A stretch of 64,000 bases of DNA, taken from Setoptus koraiensis (taxonomy: Eukaryota; Arthropoda). Location of the stretch: NCBI GenBank assembly GCA_048013815.1, contig CM106585.1, positions 3,472,001-3,536,000 of the forward strand, given 5' to 3'. The position numbers and the translations under genes were made by a program. The notes below the pieces were generated by a model. The model was not told the origin of the DNA and made no database searches. It was given only the letters and a program-made list of their open reading frames with translations. The first letter of the stretch is position 1. Each line of letters starts with the position of its first letter. Of this stretch, positions 47,783 through 59,563 are shown one piece after another.

Positions 47783-49936
47783 TCACTTGTTTTCGGTGAG
47801 TTTCAATTGCAAGTCTCTCAGTTTATAGAAGTTCTTACTTCCATTCTCAACTAATTTACGTTGATTATAAGAATCCCAAACCTTAGGATCTATTTCAGGA
47901 GGCCTCCTATCGGACAATAAGAGAGGGCATAAAAATAAAGAAATGATGGCACGGCGTAGTTGTAAGTAATCACTAGAAGAGAGAATATCCTGAAATTCTT
48001 GGGTCTTGGTGAACTCATCGTTGCCTATAATAGATTCAAGATAGCCTTGTTGCATCATAAATCCACGAAGTCCCCTGATCGTGATGAGATTCGGTGGAAG
48101 GATAGGATTACTGTGTGTGTCCATTTTAGTAACTTTTTCATTGATAGCGTCGATCAAGACAGTCTCAAGCAAGTTAGTGCCTTCGATTGGTTGCGCGTTG
48201 TTTACCATCTTTCGAAAAATTAAATCAACGGCACTTTGGTAAATCTGTTCGTCTTGTTGTGTTCTGTAGACTAGCGATTTAGCTGATTTCACATGAGAAT
48301 AGGACGAGAAAATTTCGAGCAATTGATTGTCGATTTCTGTCTCAGTAGACGGGTTCTTAGGCTTCGTAGAATTTTTGATTTCTTTGGACAGAGATTCCTG
48401 AATCTCGCTTTTACTTAACGATAGATCGTAAAAAATCTTCAACTTTCTCCGAATCAGGTTCAGAAATTCTTCGTAAATTGTTCGCTTTGATAATGCCTCT
48501 TTTTCTCCTTGCGAACTCTTTAGATTCAGCTTGGACATCACAACAGTTCTCGGGGTTGACTTGAGTAAATAATTGAAAGGGTCATAGATGTAATGATTTA
48601 TGGATTTGACTTTTTTTGCTCTTGCTGGTTTTGACTTGTCAAGCAGAACAAATCTACTTCTAACTTGGTGATGATTACGATTTTTTAACTCTCGAGCTAT
48701 TTTAGACCAATTTCTATCATATTGTTCTACAAGTGCTAGTAGTTTCGCGTCCTCGGCTTGAGACCATTCTCCTAAAGATCTTTTTCCGTAACTTAGACGC
48801 ATGGAGTAACGTTCGCGAATACTTTTATTGGATCGACCAGGAATATAACTCGAGATTCTGGCGAAATCTTCTCCAAACAGTCTCACTGCAATCATTAGAG
48901 CTAGGTCCTCGTACTCGTTCCATTTTCCTGCTTTTCTTTTGCATTTATTCATGGATTTTTGCCACATATACTTGACTTTTTGTATAGTGCACCCCTCAAC
49001 AAAATACATTACCTGATTCCAAGGAATGTAGTCGCCAACTCTGCACAAATCGACAATATCATTAAGATGATCATAATCTTGCGAGTTGATGAGACCTTTG
49101 TGTGCGTCGCTGTGGAATTCAGTCTGGTATCGGGAGCAACATTGCCATGGTAAACGATTTGTATTAAGATTACGTGATACTATATCCCAACTATTGACTC
49201 CATGTAACGACACTAGACTCACTAGTTGATCGTCTTCATCTTTAGACCAGGGACTATTGTTAATAGCAGGATGAAGTTGATTTTTCCACATGAGCATGCA
49301 ATCATAGTTGTCGTGGTGGAGATCACTAAGTTTCGCGCTTATGGCAAGCCAATCGACAGTTTTATCTTCTCTATCTTCAGGAACAAAAATGTATGGCCTT
49401 GACTTGTCTCGAGCCTGCTCCGATTGTTCCTCAATCAATCTTAGTTTACACTTGAGTTCCTCAACGAGGTGGGCCATATCGGGAGCTACTGTGTCATCCG
49501 TTATACTTCTGAGCTGACTAAGAAGATGATACTTTTGTTTCAACAGATCTGCTATATGTCCATTGGAATATTTGGCAAGTACAGCATCTAACAGACGCCG
49601 TTTGGCATTATCCGTCCAAAGATTCACCTTGTTGGAGATGAGATTACATTGCGATAGTTCCTTTTGCTGCTTGGCGTCCTGATTTGGCGGACTAGTTAAC
49701 TGTTTGACATCCCTAATGTATGGTGCTTTAAATGTTGCAAATGTGCTGTTGGAATAGCCTAACTTGATATCTATTTGGTCATCTTTCATCGGTGGGTGAA
49801 TTGAATCATGGTACAATAGTTCTAGTTTTTGATCGAGATCGTGTATGAGTTGATTGATGAGATCCTTGATGTTGTTATTCAAAAGTAGAAAATATTCCTC
49901 CAGCTGATTCCGACTGAGGTCGACAAAATGTTGCAT
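47783..49936 (-). CDS. SNAPC4: snRNA-activating complex subunit 4 (SNAP190-like Myb protein)
   Basis: An intronless 717-aa frame; the ATG is preceded in frame by a TAG five codons upstream. Residues 1-230 are helical with Lys/Glu-rich stretches. Tandem Myb/SANT repeats follow, each with spaced tryptophans: SPWSKDEDDQLVSLV...NSWDIVSRNL, a half repeat around IPWNQVMYFVEG, then GKWNEYEDLALMIAV...RERYS and GEWSQAEDAKLLALV...NWSKIAREL. This four-and-a-half repeat layout and length match Drosophila Pbp95, the insect SNAPC4, which binds the proximal sequence element to start Pol II and Pol III snRNA transcription. The C-terminal third is less conserved. The position near 5S genes is probably coincidence, since 5S does not need SNAPc. 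Confidence 0.85.
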   Translation of the reverse strand: MQHFVDLSRNQLEEYFLLLNNNIKDLINQLIHDLDQKLELLYHDSIHPPMKDDQIDIKLGYSNSTFATFKAPYIRDVKQLTSPPNQDAKQQKELSQCNLISNKVNLWTDNAKRRLLDAVLAKYSNGHIADLLKQKYHLLSQLRSITDDTVAPDMAHLVEELKCKLRLIEEQSEQARDKSRPYIFVPEDREDKTVDWLAISAKLSDLHHDNYDCMLMWKNQLHPAINNSPWSKDEDDQLVSLVSLHGVNSWDIVSRNLNTNRLPWQCCSRYQTEFHSDAHKGLINSQDYDHLNDIVDLCRVGDYIPWNQVMYFVEGCTIQKVKYMWQKSMNKCKRKAGKWNEYEDLALMIAVRLFGEDFARISSYIPGRSNKSIRERYSMRLSYGKRSLGEWSQAEDAKLLALVEQYDRNWSKIARELKNRNHHQVRSRFVLLDKSKPARAKKVKSINHYIYDPFNYLLKSTPRTVVMSKLNLKSSQGEKEALSKRTIYEEFLNLIRRKLKIFYDLSLSKSEIQESLSKEIKNSTKPKNPSTETEIDNQLLEIFSSYSHVKSAKSLVYRTQQDEQIYQSAVDLIFRKMVNNAQPIEGTNLLETVLIDAINEKVTKMDTHSNPILPPNLITIRGLRGFMMQQGYLESIIGNDEFTKTQEFQDILSSSDYLQLRRAIISLFLCPLLLSDRRPPEIDPKVWDSYNQRKLVENGSKNFYKLRDLQLKLTENK

Positions 49937-50865
49937 GCTTGCAGTCTATTGATGCGTCTTTTTTTCGAGGAATCCTAGAATTATTCGACGTTGTTTTGGA
50001 CGATTGCCGATGGAAGATTGCCGACAGAAGATGCAACACTCTCTATTCTCGCTGGTGCTGCGGGCGGATTCGATTTGGGCGGCGGGCATGCCGGCTGGGC
50101 GGTTGCGGGCGGTTTTCGGGCGGATAGGCCGGGACTCGAGTTTTGGACGCTCGGGTCACCGAATCGCCCATTTCTGTGCGAGTGCATCGTCTGTGAGCGA
50201 CTCGCTAAATTTGACCCCTTCAATTGCAGCACTGGCGAAGCTAATCATATGGGGAAGGCAAGAGCGACCGAGCGCTCGCGCCAACGCTCACTTTCGCACG
50301 CTCGGACACGCCCACGGACGCTCGCTCTCGGGAACGATCGGGCGAGCGCCGAATGGAGGCGCTAAAAGCTCGCATCTCCAGCCGTAATGGTGAGTGCGTG
50401 TGCTTCTGGTTTCTCGGCGCGTTGTGCATATCAACATGGTGGCGATGATTGTAGTGCACCATCTTCAACAGTTTCTTACAGTTTCTTTGTTCCATTGTTC
50501 GTGGTGCTGTTGCTTCTGTTGCTGCTGTGTGTTTACTGTACATATTATTATTACAATATTATCATACATTGGTGCCTTCCGTTATGTACCCTACATTACA
50601 CATATATTCTAACAAAATCAGAGATCCTTATTGCGTTTTTATTTCACAACACAAATTGTATAACAGTAACGATGGGAACCCATTGTCTAATTATTGGCCA
50701 CATTATTAAATAATCACAGTATTATCCCAGCACTCTTTTAATGTCTAGCACCCGCTACACCAGCCACGACGCCTTACATAAATACAACAGAATATTGCTC
50801 AACTTCAAGATATTTTTATTTCCCTATAACTTAATATATATATATAACCCAACATACTCATCACA
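49937..50865. other. divergent intergenic region with GC-rich island
   Basis: Between the SNAPC4 and type I receptor starts. The segment 50,040-50,380 is markedly GC- and CpG-rich with many GCGCTCG/CGGGCG words; open frames on both strands there look like composition artefacts. It is the likely SNAPC4 promoter. Near the receptor ATG there is a TA-rich TATA-like run at about 50,832-50,847. Confidence 0.5.
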
Positions 50866-52518
50866 ATGATCCGCCAAAATTTATTTTATCACATATCAGC
50901 CTTAATTATTTATTTGTCCATCGTAATAACCATATCACAGAATGCCACCATACCAAATACAGAGGAGACATCGCTGTATTGCTTCTGTGATACCAATGAT
51001 GAAAGTTACTGCATAGATAACACCTGCCGAACTACCAGTAAAGGATACTGTTTTGCCCATGTAAAGGAGATTTATGATGAAAACGCGACTGCTTATTTGG
51101 ACGTTTATGATTATGGTTGTTTTGGACCGGGAGAAAGCGGCCTGATGCAATGTAGATCGGCAAAAACCGTACTCGAGACACCACATAACATGACCTGTTG
51201 CCAGACTGACCACTGCAATCGGAATTTGTCACTTACCTATACTAGAACGCGAGAGCAGATGAGGCCCATCGATCACTTACAAGAAAATTTGCCTTATGCC
51301 TTTTTGGGACTATTCATAATCATAGGGCTTATTATAGTCGTGTGCCTGATCAAACTTATAACAAAGAGATTAGATATTATTTTTATGCTCTTTGAAAGAA
51401 AACACAAACTGAATGCCAAAGACTGCACATCGGTCAGTGATGATATCAACAAAGAAAAGTTAGCCATATGTGATGACGGGTCACTTTCCTACGACGAACT
51501 AACTTCAGGTCTCGGTACTAGATCTCTCATGCCTATCACAATTGGAAAACAAATCACATTGGATGACAATGGAGAAATTGGTCGCGGCCGTTTCGGTCGG
51601 GTTGTGAAAGGCACAATGTGTGGCACACCTGTAGCTGTGAAGATTTTCTCATCTGTTGATGAAGAATCTTGGAATAGAGAACGAAGTATATATGATCAAT
51701 GCATCAAAAATCACGAGAACATTCTTGGTTATTACGCGGCGGATGTCATATCTTTGAATGGTGACGTAGAGTTTTGGCTCATTACACATTACTGCAAGCA
51801 CCGATCGCTTTACGAATTCTTAAACGATGAAACTATTGCTGAAGCTCAAGCCTTGAGTATGATACATTCAATCATCAACGGGCTAGAGTATCTGCACAGA
51901 CAATCCTCTGGATGCGGATTCTTCAAACCATCTATAGCTCATCGAGATATCAAATCCAAGAATATTCTCATGAAGAGTAAAACTGAATGTTGCATCGCCG
52001 ACTTTGGTCATGCTGTTGTCGAGAGGGCGAACGGAACCATCCATAGGGGACACCCAGATGATCTCAGGGTAGGAACAAAAAGATACATGGCCCCTGAAGT
52101 TCTCGTGCAATCAATGGATCCAAATATATTCAGCAGCTACGCCAGGTCAGATGTTTACCAATTTGCTTTAGTTATGTGGGAGATTTGCAACCGAATTGGT
52201 TACAATGCTCCAGATTACTCGCTACCCTATGGTGATATTGTGCCACTTGATCCATCCTTCGAAGACATGGTCAAGGTGGTTTGCATCGACGTGTACAGGC
52301 CGCCTCTAAGACAACCAACTAACAAAGTAACCACCGAACTGAATCGAATAGTTGAGGAAAGTTGGAGACAAAAACCGGGAGCGAGATTACCGACTTTACG
52401 AATAAAGAAGCAGTTGCACGATTTGCAAGAGACCAGCAACTCACCCAGACTAAATCATAAATATACAGATGACTACGGAAGCAGCGGCTACTACGGAGAT
52501 GGCTGTGTAGCTCTCTAG
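50866..52518 (+). CDS. type I TGF-beta superfamily receptor Ser/Thr kinase
   Basis: An intronless 550-aa frame with signal peptide (1-25), a Cys-rich three-finger ectodomain closing with CCQTDHCN (111-118), a transmembrane helix (143-165), a GS region (about 205-231) and a kinase. The kinase looks active: IGRGRFGRV loop, Lys259 in VAVKIFSS, HRDIKSKN at 359, DFG at 379-381, and RVGTKRYMAPEVL. VAVKIFSS..EESWNRE and the GS position place it among type I receptors. WLITHY in the L45 region is reminiscent of the ALK1/2/saxophone class. Oddities: the GS box is reduced to LTSGLGTRSLMP instead of the usual TSGSGSG; DFG replaces the family's DLG; a Tyr/Gly tail of about 20 residues follows the kinase. 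Its stop overlaps that of SLC35A. AATAAA lies at 52589. Confidence 0.88.
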   Translation: MIRQNLFYHISALIIYLSIVITISQNATIPNTEETSLYCFCDTNDESYCIDNTCRTTSKGYCFAHVKEIYDENATAYLDVYDYGCFGPGESGLMQCRSAKTVLETPHNMTCCQTDHCNRNLSLTYTRTREQMRPIDHLQENLPYAFLGLFIIIGLIIVVCLIKLITKRLDIIFMLFERKHKLNAKDCTSVSDDINKEKLAICDDGSLSYDELTSGLGTRSLMPITIGKQITLDDNGEIGRGRFGRVVKGTMCGTPVAVKIFSSVDEESWNRERSIYDQCIKNHENILGYYAADVISLNGDVEFWLITHYCKHRSLYEFLNDETIAEAQALSMIHSIINGLEYLHRQSSGCGFFKPSIAHRDIKSKNILMKSKTECCIADFGHAVVERANGTIHRGHPDDLRVGTKRYMAPEVLVQSMDPNIFSSYARSDVYQFALVMWEICNRIGYNAPDYSLPYGDIVPLDPSFEDMVKVVCIDVYRPPLRQPTNKVTTELNRIVEESWRQKPGARLPTLRIKKQLHDLQETSNSPRLNHKYTDDYGSSGYYGDGCVAL

Positions 52519-53649
52519 GAGCTGACCTTTTTCTTATTTGTAACTGACATATACATTATCGTTGCCAAGATTACTACGAATGCTCCACAATAAAAGTTCC
52601 AAGCAGGATTAAAGTCTTCAAATATATAAAACGATAAGGATGTTGACAAAATAATTGATATTGAAGTTGCAAAACCTTTCAATATGTTGTCCGCAAACTT
52701 GACTACTGTTGCTACTATCAAACCTCCGAACGCCTGTAGAATCACTATAATCCAAGTTAGACTTGTGTATCCCTGAAATAGACCATTTTGTGCTATTGCC
52801 TTCGAATCCTGATATATCATAGTTAGAGTGCTTATAACTAAACAAAACAGAGCAAGTTGGAAATTGCGTATCCAAACCGACTGCTTCGGGTTTGTTTTAA
52901 TCAGTCTCTCAAAATATACTCCACTAAATCCGCTGGACATGCAACAAGCGACAACAGCAAGCAAACCAAATATACGATTTCTAGTGTCTCCTGGGATAAC
53001 TTTGGGAGTCTCAAAGCCTTGGGGTAACTGAGCCAACGACACTCCGATGAATAACAGTATCAGCCCGATCCATTCGAGCTTCTTCATCTTCTTGTTAACG
53101 AGTATAACGGAGAACACGGCTGTTGTCAATATCTTCAGCTGATAAGCAACCTGTAAATATTTTTCAAGATAAGACGGGCGTTAGAACGAATATGTTGATT
53201 AATTTTATTTTCACTCAAAAATAAACGTGCCTCACCTGATAAGTCGCCGGGTCGAGATTTTTCAATGCATAAAAAGCTAAATTGTTTTGTAAGGCGTAAA
53301 GAGTGGCCGGGATGAGTGTTTTTAATGTTTCTATAGGCTCGGCTAGAATCTCCTGTTTTACGCCAGAGATTCCACGTTCCCAGAGTATTGTGCAGAAACA
53401 GAATATGAGTTTAAGAATTTCTGCCATCACAACGACGCTTGAGGCGAGGTACAACGTACCCCCAGTTAGAGATACTCGCGAGTAACTGAATAGGATTATT
53501 ATTGAGGTAGTTTGAAGGGTCAAAACAACTAGGGATACCCATTTGATATAACTAGAGAACTGAAATCCTGGAATCTTATATTTGTCCAATTTGTCTGAAA
53601 ATATTTCATCGCCTTTTGTGGCAGTTGTCAAGAGCTTGTAAGAACTCAT
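52515..53649 (-). CDS. SLC35A nucleotide-sugar transporter
   Basis: Exons 53649-53236 and 53150-52515 join at CAG|GTT (phase 0, 85-bp intron) to give 349 aa. The join restores the family motif NLDPATYQVAYQLKILTTAVFSV. Other signatures are NNLAFYALKNL, SSGFSGVYFE, and GGLIVATVVKFADNILKGFATSISIILST, typical of SLC35A1/2/3 (CMP-sialate, UDP-galactose, UDP-GlcNAc) carriers of the Golgi. About ten hydrophobic helices are visible. Substrate cannot be fixed from sequence; UDP-Gal/UDP-GlcNAc is likeliest in an arthropod. The stop shares CTAG with the receptor stop on the other strand, and no canonical AATAAA is visible on the minus strand in the 200 nt beyond it. Confidence 0.9.
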
Positions 53650-53875
53650 GATTAATTGTCTAATTCTACTAAATTTTGTAAATATTCTATTTGTATAGCC
53701 AGATAATAATCATCTGTTTTATTAGACTATCGATGTAAATCTATTACTGTTTCTTGAATAACAGCCGATTGTGTTTATCAATGTGACACACATTATTTAA
53801 TGCTGAACGCACAGAGCCTTTAGAAGCGTGTTTGACGCTATTTTGTCTTCCACAAATCGGGGCACTCTATCTGTT

Positions 53876-54247
53876 CTATTCGGGTTCGGTCTTTAACTGT
53901 ATACTATTGATCCTTAATATTGTTCTAGGTAAACTCTGGAAGAAGTATTTTTTCCAATTTCCGCTTCTGGGCTTATGCCTGAATAGTAGTTTAGTATCGG
54001 ATCTAGTTTTCTCGATAATTGTAGCTTGAATTTTAAACATGCTCTCATGTAGAACAGGTCTACCCACAAGACTAAAGTTTTCACCTCCCAAGAGAAGACA
54101 TTTATTCAACAGTATGCTTTGACCAATATTGACGGGTATCACATTTTCCACTATAATCATGTCTCCAGCGGTAACTTGATGTTGTTTACCGAATAAATGT
54201 ACTACAGCGAAGAGCCGTTGACCTGTCTTGGGGTCTACCCTTAACAT
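53876..54247 (-). CDS. mRpL21: mitochondrial ribosomal protein L21 (bL21m)
   Basis: A 123-aa frame whose core GQRLFAVVHLFGKQHQVTAG, LLLGGENFSLVGRPVL, ATIIEKTRSDTKLLFRHKPR and TILRINSI matches MRPL21, a large-subunit mitoribosomal protein. An in-frame TAA lies just upstream of the ATG, so this is the start unless a spliced leader exon exists. Compared with the roughly 200-residue vertebrate protein it lacks the N-terminal import presequence. It ends 226 bp upstream of the SLC35A start on the same strand and is divergent from ZPR1. Confidence 0.88.
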   Translation of the reverse strand: MLRVDPKTGQRLFAVVHLFGKQHQVTAGDMIIVENVIPVNIGQSILLNKCLLLGGENFSLVGRPVLHESMFKIQATIIEKTRSDTKLLFRHKPRSGNWKKYFFQSLPRTILRINSIQLKTEPE

Positions 54248-54621
54248 TGCTCTTTACTCTGACTGATATTTTATTGGACAGAATATAACTTATAGGATAA
54301 ATATTAGGATTCGAAGATCAAGGGATGGGTTGAAGTACATTTGTAGCAATCTACAGAATCAGGCTCCATAGTATCAAGCTATGAAGCGTGCTAAATCGAT
54401 CGTGACGCCCCTAGCGAATGTAAATTGCAATAACGCAAACGAATGGAAAAACAGCGTGCACCACCCAACCTTGTTTGAACACGTTGGACATGCCTCTACG
54501 CTTATTATCCCAACGAATTATTCTCAATCACCTGCTAAATAAAACAAATGAATATCAATTAGAACCAATATTCAACATAGAAAATAATTATTTAATACGA
54601 TAAGATCATCTATTCGTAGTC
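54248..54621. other. bidirectional promoter region mRpL21/ZPR1
   Basis: 374 bp between two divergent ATGs. It contains a 26-codon minus-strand frame (54411-54491) with a hydrophobic stretch, scored as unlikely. No clear TATA pair is visible. Confidence 0.5.
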
Positions 54622-55833
54622 ATGGAGGAAATTGAGAGTTTGTGTATGAACTGCAGGAAGCAAGGGACTACTAGGATTCTATTGACTAACATTCCTTATT
54701 TCAAAGATGTAGCTGTTATGTCATTCTCTTGTCCCCATTGTAACACCATAAACAATGAGCTGCAACCCGTCAGTGATATGCAAGAAAAGGGTGTCCGTTA
54801 CAAAATTAAATGCCATACTGATGCTGATTTACAAAGACAAATTGTAAAAACTGAATGGTCTGAAATAAAGATACCGGAGATCGAGTTTGAAGTTAAGCGA
54901 CAACCCGGTTTGGTTACAACCGTCGAAGGTATATTTGATCGCGCCGAGGCAGGCCTTAAACAAATGCTTGAACAAGCACAACATTTAGTACAAGAGGAAA
55001 AAGATAAGATAAAAGCCTTTATGGTGAAAATGATGAAATGCAAGTTAGGGATACAGGATTTCACTCTTGTCTTAGATGACCCGTCTGGCAATAGTTATGT
55101 CCAAAGTCTGACTGCTCCATCAATTGATCCAGATTTGGAAATCATCCATTATGTCAGGACAAGAGATCAGAACCTTCTCCTCGGCATACCCGATAGTAGT
55201 GATCAACTCAATGAAATCGACGAGCCTATCGATAGAAATCAGGTTATGGAATTTCAAACTAATTGCCCTGAATGTAGAGCACCTTGTAATACTAACATGA
55301 AACTAACAGAAATACCTCATTTTAAAGAGGTTATAATAATGGCTACAAATTGTGAAATGTGTGGACATAGGACATCGGAGATCAAGAGTGGCGCTGGTAT
55401 TGAGAGCGAAGGAGTCAGAATTAAACTGAAGATTAAAAGTGATGCAGATCTTAAGAAAGATGTGGTTAAGTCTGATTGCTGCATTGTGCAGGTGCCCGAA
55501 TTGGAGCTTGAGGTTATTTCAGCCAGTGCCGGGAAGTACACAACAGTTGAAGGAGTCTTCCAAGATACCATTGAGAGACTGGAAAAGTCGTATCCGTATA
55601 TGTTTGGTGATTCTGCCGAAGAGCATGTGCGTGAGAAGCTAAATAACATCTATACTAGATTACGGGCGCCAATGGAACTTACTCTAATATTGGACGATCC
55701 TACCGGTAACAGTTACATCGAAGAACCTGATTCCATCACAAAATATGAGAGAACATTCGATCAAAATGAAGAATTAGGCTTGAATGATATGCGAACTGAA
55801 AACTATTCTAACGGTAATGGAACTAGGGAATAA
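54622..55833 (+). CDS. Zpr1: zinc-finger protein ZPR1
   Basis: An intronless 403-aa frame with the duplicated ZPR1 architecture. A first C4 zinc ribbon (C8, C11, C37, C40) is followed by a beta-sandwich domain ending TLVLDDPSGNSYVQ. A second zinc ribbon (CPEC...CEMC, about 218-250) is followed by a second sandwich ending TLILDDPTGNSYIE. Both copies carry IPYFKDV/IPHFKEV, GVR.K(I) and the TTVEG(I/V)F motif. ZPR1 binds eEF1A and acts in its folding and in nuclear/SMN functions. AATAAA at 55829-55834 overlaps the stop codon, implying a very short 3' untranslated region, consistent with the convergent Rab6 gene 82 bp away. Confidence 0.95.
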   Translation: MEEIESLCMNCRKQGTTRILLTNIPYFKDVAVMSFSCPHCNTINNELQPVSDMQEKGVRYKIKCHTDADLQRQIVKTEWSEIKIPEIEFEVKRQPGLVTTVEGIFDRAEAGLKQMLEQAQHLVQEEKDKIKAFMVKMMKCKLGIQDFTLVLDDPSGNSYVQSLTAPSIDPDLEIIHYVRTRDQNLLLGIPDSSDQLNEIDEPIDRNQVMEFQTNCPECRAPCNTNMKLTEIPHFKEVIIMATNCEMCGHRTSEIKSGAGIESEGVRIKLKIKSDADLKKDVVKSDCCIVQVPELELEVISASAGKYTTVEGVFQDTIERLEKSYPYMFGDSAEEHVREKLNNIYTRLRAPMELTLILDDPTGNSYIEEPDSITKYERTFDQNEELGLNDMRTENYSNGNGTRE

Positions 55834-55915
55834 AAACAAGCATAATCTGTTTTTTGTGAACACCGATTATTATTTTATTTAGTCTCTAAAGTATGGAATG
55901 TACTCATTTGTAAGA

Positions 55916-57298
<1,383 letters not shown>

Positions 57299-58101
57299 AT
57301 GAAGGAGCTTTCTCTCATTAATTTGCACAATATTATTTTTGGTTTTGTTGTTCTGTTTTCGCAAATATATTCAACAACAATTCACGCAACTGAAACCTCA
57401 GATCGTGTCACATGTGGCTCTGTAGTGAAGCTAGCTAATGAGGTCAAAAGTAAAGTCAGACTACACTCTCACGATATCAAATATGGCTCCGGCTCGGGTC
57501 AGCAATCTGTGACAGCGGTAGAAAATCAAGACACCAACAGCTACTGGTTAGTATTCGATCTTGCCAAATTGGTAAACTACCAGCAAAACAAACTCAACTC
57601 GTTAACTCAAAAAATCTCTCCATTTCCGTTTCATACTTTCTATGCGGCACAAAAATAACAACAAACTTATTATGCAGGGCCATTCTAGGATCAATCAATC
57701 AACAATGCAAACGAGGCGAGCCAATTAAATGTGGCTCTAGTTTGAGGTTGCAACATTTACAAACTAGGAAATTTCTCCATAGTCACCATTTCAAATCTCC
57801 ATTGAGTAGCCAACAAGAGGTTAGTGCCTTCGGTGCGGATGACCAAAGTGACACTGGTGATCTTTGGACGCTCCATTGCAAAGGTTCCGAATGGATAAAA
57901 GGAGAGCCCATCAGATTCAAGCATGTAGATACAGAGGTGTGGCTATCATTGTCGGGTAACACTTATGGCCGGCCAATACATGGACACATGGAGGTTATTG
58001 GGGCAACTTATCCTGAAAGCACTAGCTATTGGAAAACTGCCGAAGGTCTCTTTCTACTACCTACTCTTAAAATAACTAGGCCTAATCATGACGAATTATA
58101 A
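57299..58101 (+). CDS. Sdf2: stromal cell-derived factor 2, ER MIR-domain protein
   Basis: Exons 57299-57546 and 57678-58101 join at TG|G (Trp) across a 131-bp intron, giving 223 aa. It has a signal peptide (about 1-31), then three MIR repeats recognisable from VKLANEVKSKVRLHSHDIKYGSGSGQQSVT, CGSSLRLQHLQTRKFLHSHH..PLSSQQEVSAFG and IRFKHVDTEVWLSL. It ends HDEL, an ER-retention signal, as in SDF2/SDF2L1, which assist DnaJ/BiP chaperones and O-mannosylation quality control. The family length is about 210-220 aa. It is convergent with the adenylate kinase gene. Confidence 0.95.
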
Positions 58102-58269
58102 CAATAAGATTGAATGAAAAAATGATCACGTGATATTCCTACTTTTTACTACTTGAGTTCATCGATATTGTATGTATATATGTGTAATATTGTTGTATAT
58201 AATATATATATATATAATATTTATATTTATGCATACATATACATACATACACGTATACAAGTGCTTGTT

Positions 58270-59099
58270 CTAAATGAACATAACGGCGTCTTTAGACTTT
58301 GATTTATCATAAACATGATTGCGTATTTGTTGCCACACTTGGGCCTCTTTCAGCGAGGCATCAACTTTGAACAAGATTCTTCTATCCTTATAATAGTCAA
58401 CTAGAGGGGTTGTTTGTTTGTGATAAGCTTCTAGACGTTTCATCAGGGATTCGGGATTATCATCGCTTCTGCGAACAAGCGGCTCCTTTGTAATGTCGTC
58501 CTTCATAGGCTCTTTAGGAGGTGCAAATTCTTCGTGATAGGTTCTTCCAGAACTAGGGTGCATCAAACGGCCACAAATTCGTTTCACCAACAGTTTGTCT
58601 TCAACATCAAATTCGAAAACGTGATCTAATCGTGTTGATCGCTTCTCAAGTAAATTATCTAACATCTTAGCTTGCGGTAACGTTCTTGGGAAGCCATCTA
58701 ATAAAAATCCCCTAGCACAATCGGGACGGTCCAGATTAGCCTCAATGAGATCTACAACAATTTTATCATCGACCAATTTGCCCGATTCTATTGTCTTTTT
58801 AACGTTGAGGCCAAGAGGTGAAGCAGATGCTATTTCGGCCCTCAGCATATCACCCGTTGCCAATTGACAAACTTTATATTCTTTCTTGAGGTGCTGAGCC
58901 TGTGTCCCCTTACCGGCACCTATCAGTCGGTTAGAAAAAGTTGGGTTAGATATTTTCTATTGGCAGCAAGCAACATGGTTATAGTTTCAGTTATATATTC
59001 ACCTGGTGGACCCAAGAAGACAACATTTAAAGTCGAGGCCGATCGGGCATAGTTGTGTGTGGCCCGTAGTCTAGGCTCGGGTTTAGATTGAGTCGCCAT
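58270..59099 (-). CDS. Ak2: adenylate kinase 2, mitochondrial intermembrane type
   Basis: Exons 59099-59003 and 58919-58270 join inside the P-loop (CCA G|GT GCC; 83-bp intron) to give 248 aa. Motifs: [12 protein letters not shown] (30-41), [24 protein letters not shown], the LID segment [20 protein letters not shown], and [15 protein letters not shown]. The long LID and EEFAPP mark the AK2 class, which converts AMP + ATP to 2 ADP in the mitochondrial intermembrane space. Length fits (human AK2 239). It is divergent from Ral. Confidence 0.95.
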
Positions 59100-59563
59100 G
59101 TCGACAGATAATCAATCAAAGACCAAACTATAACTTGAATAGACAAGCAGATAATTATTTCAATAATAATCTTTGTTAGATTTGCATTTAATAATAGTTT
59201 TAGTGTTAAATGTGATTTAAAATGTTAGATAAGGCGAGAAATTTATCTCCTTTTGATAAGATCAGATGAGCGTAATATACTCATGTTTGTGGACTGAACC
59301 AATCCCAGTGCAGATCTCTTTCGCGCAAACGTGAACAGATGGCGGAATTTTGCTTTTCCACGCAAACATTGACGACTCATATGATCGCATCAATGACGGT
59401 TTGTCATTTTTGTTTGTTTGTATCCTTACTAAATATGCTCATCATCATTAGTATTATTCCATCAACACAAGAAAATAATAATTAGAATTTATCTGTAATA
59501 CAATTGATTGACTCTTTAGTTATTACTAGCAATCGGTCTGAGATTGATAGCCCGACAATCAAC
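59100..59563. other. bidirectional promoter region Ak2/Ral
   Basis: 464 bp between divergent start codons, AT-rich, with no distinct TATA pair. The Ral reading frame stays open for 20 codons upstream of its ATG, but without another ATG. Confidence 0.5.

Noticed and set aside
49981-50387. Several overlapping frames in the GC-rich island
   Set aside because: Open on both strands because of GC-rich composition, with no recognisable domains.
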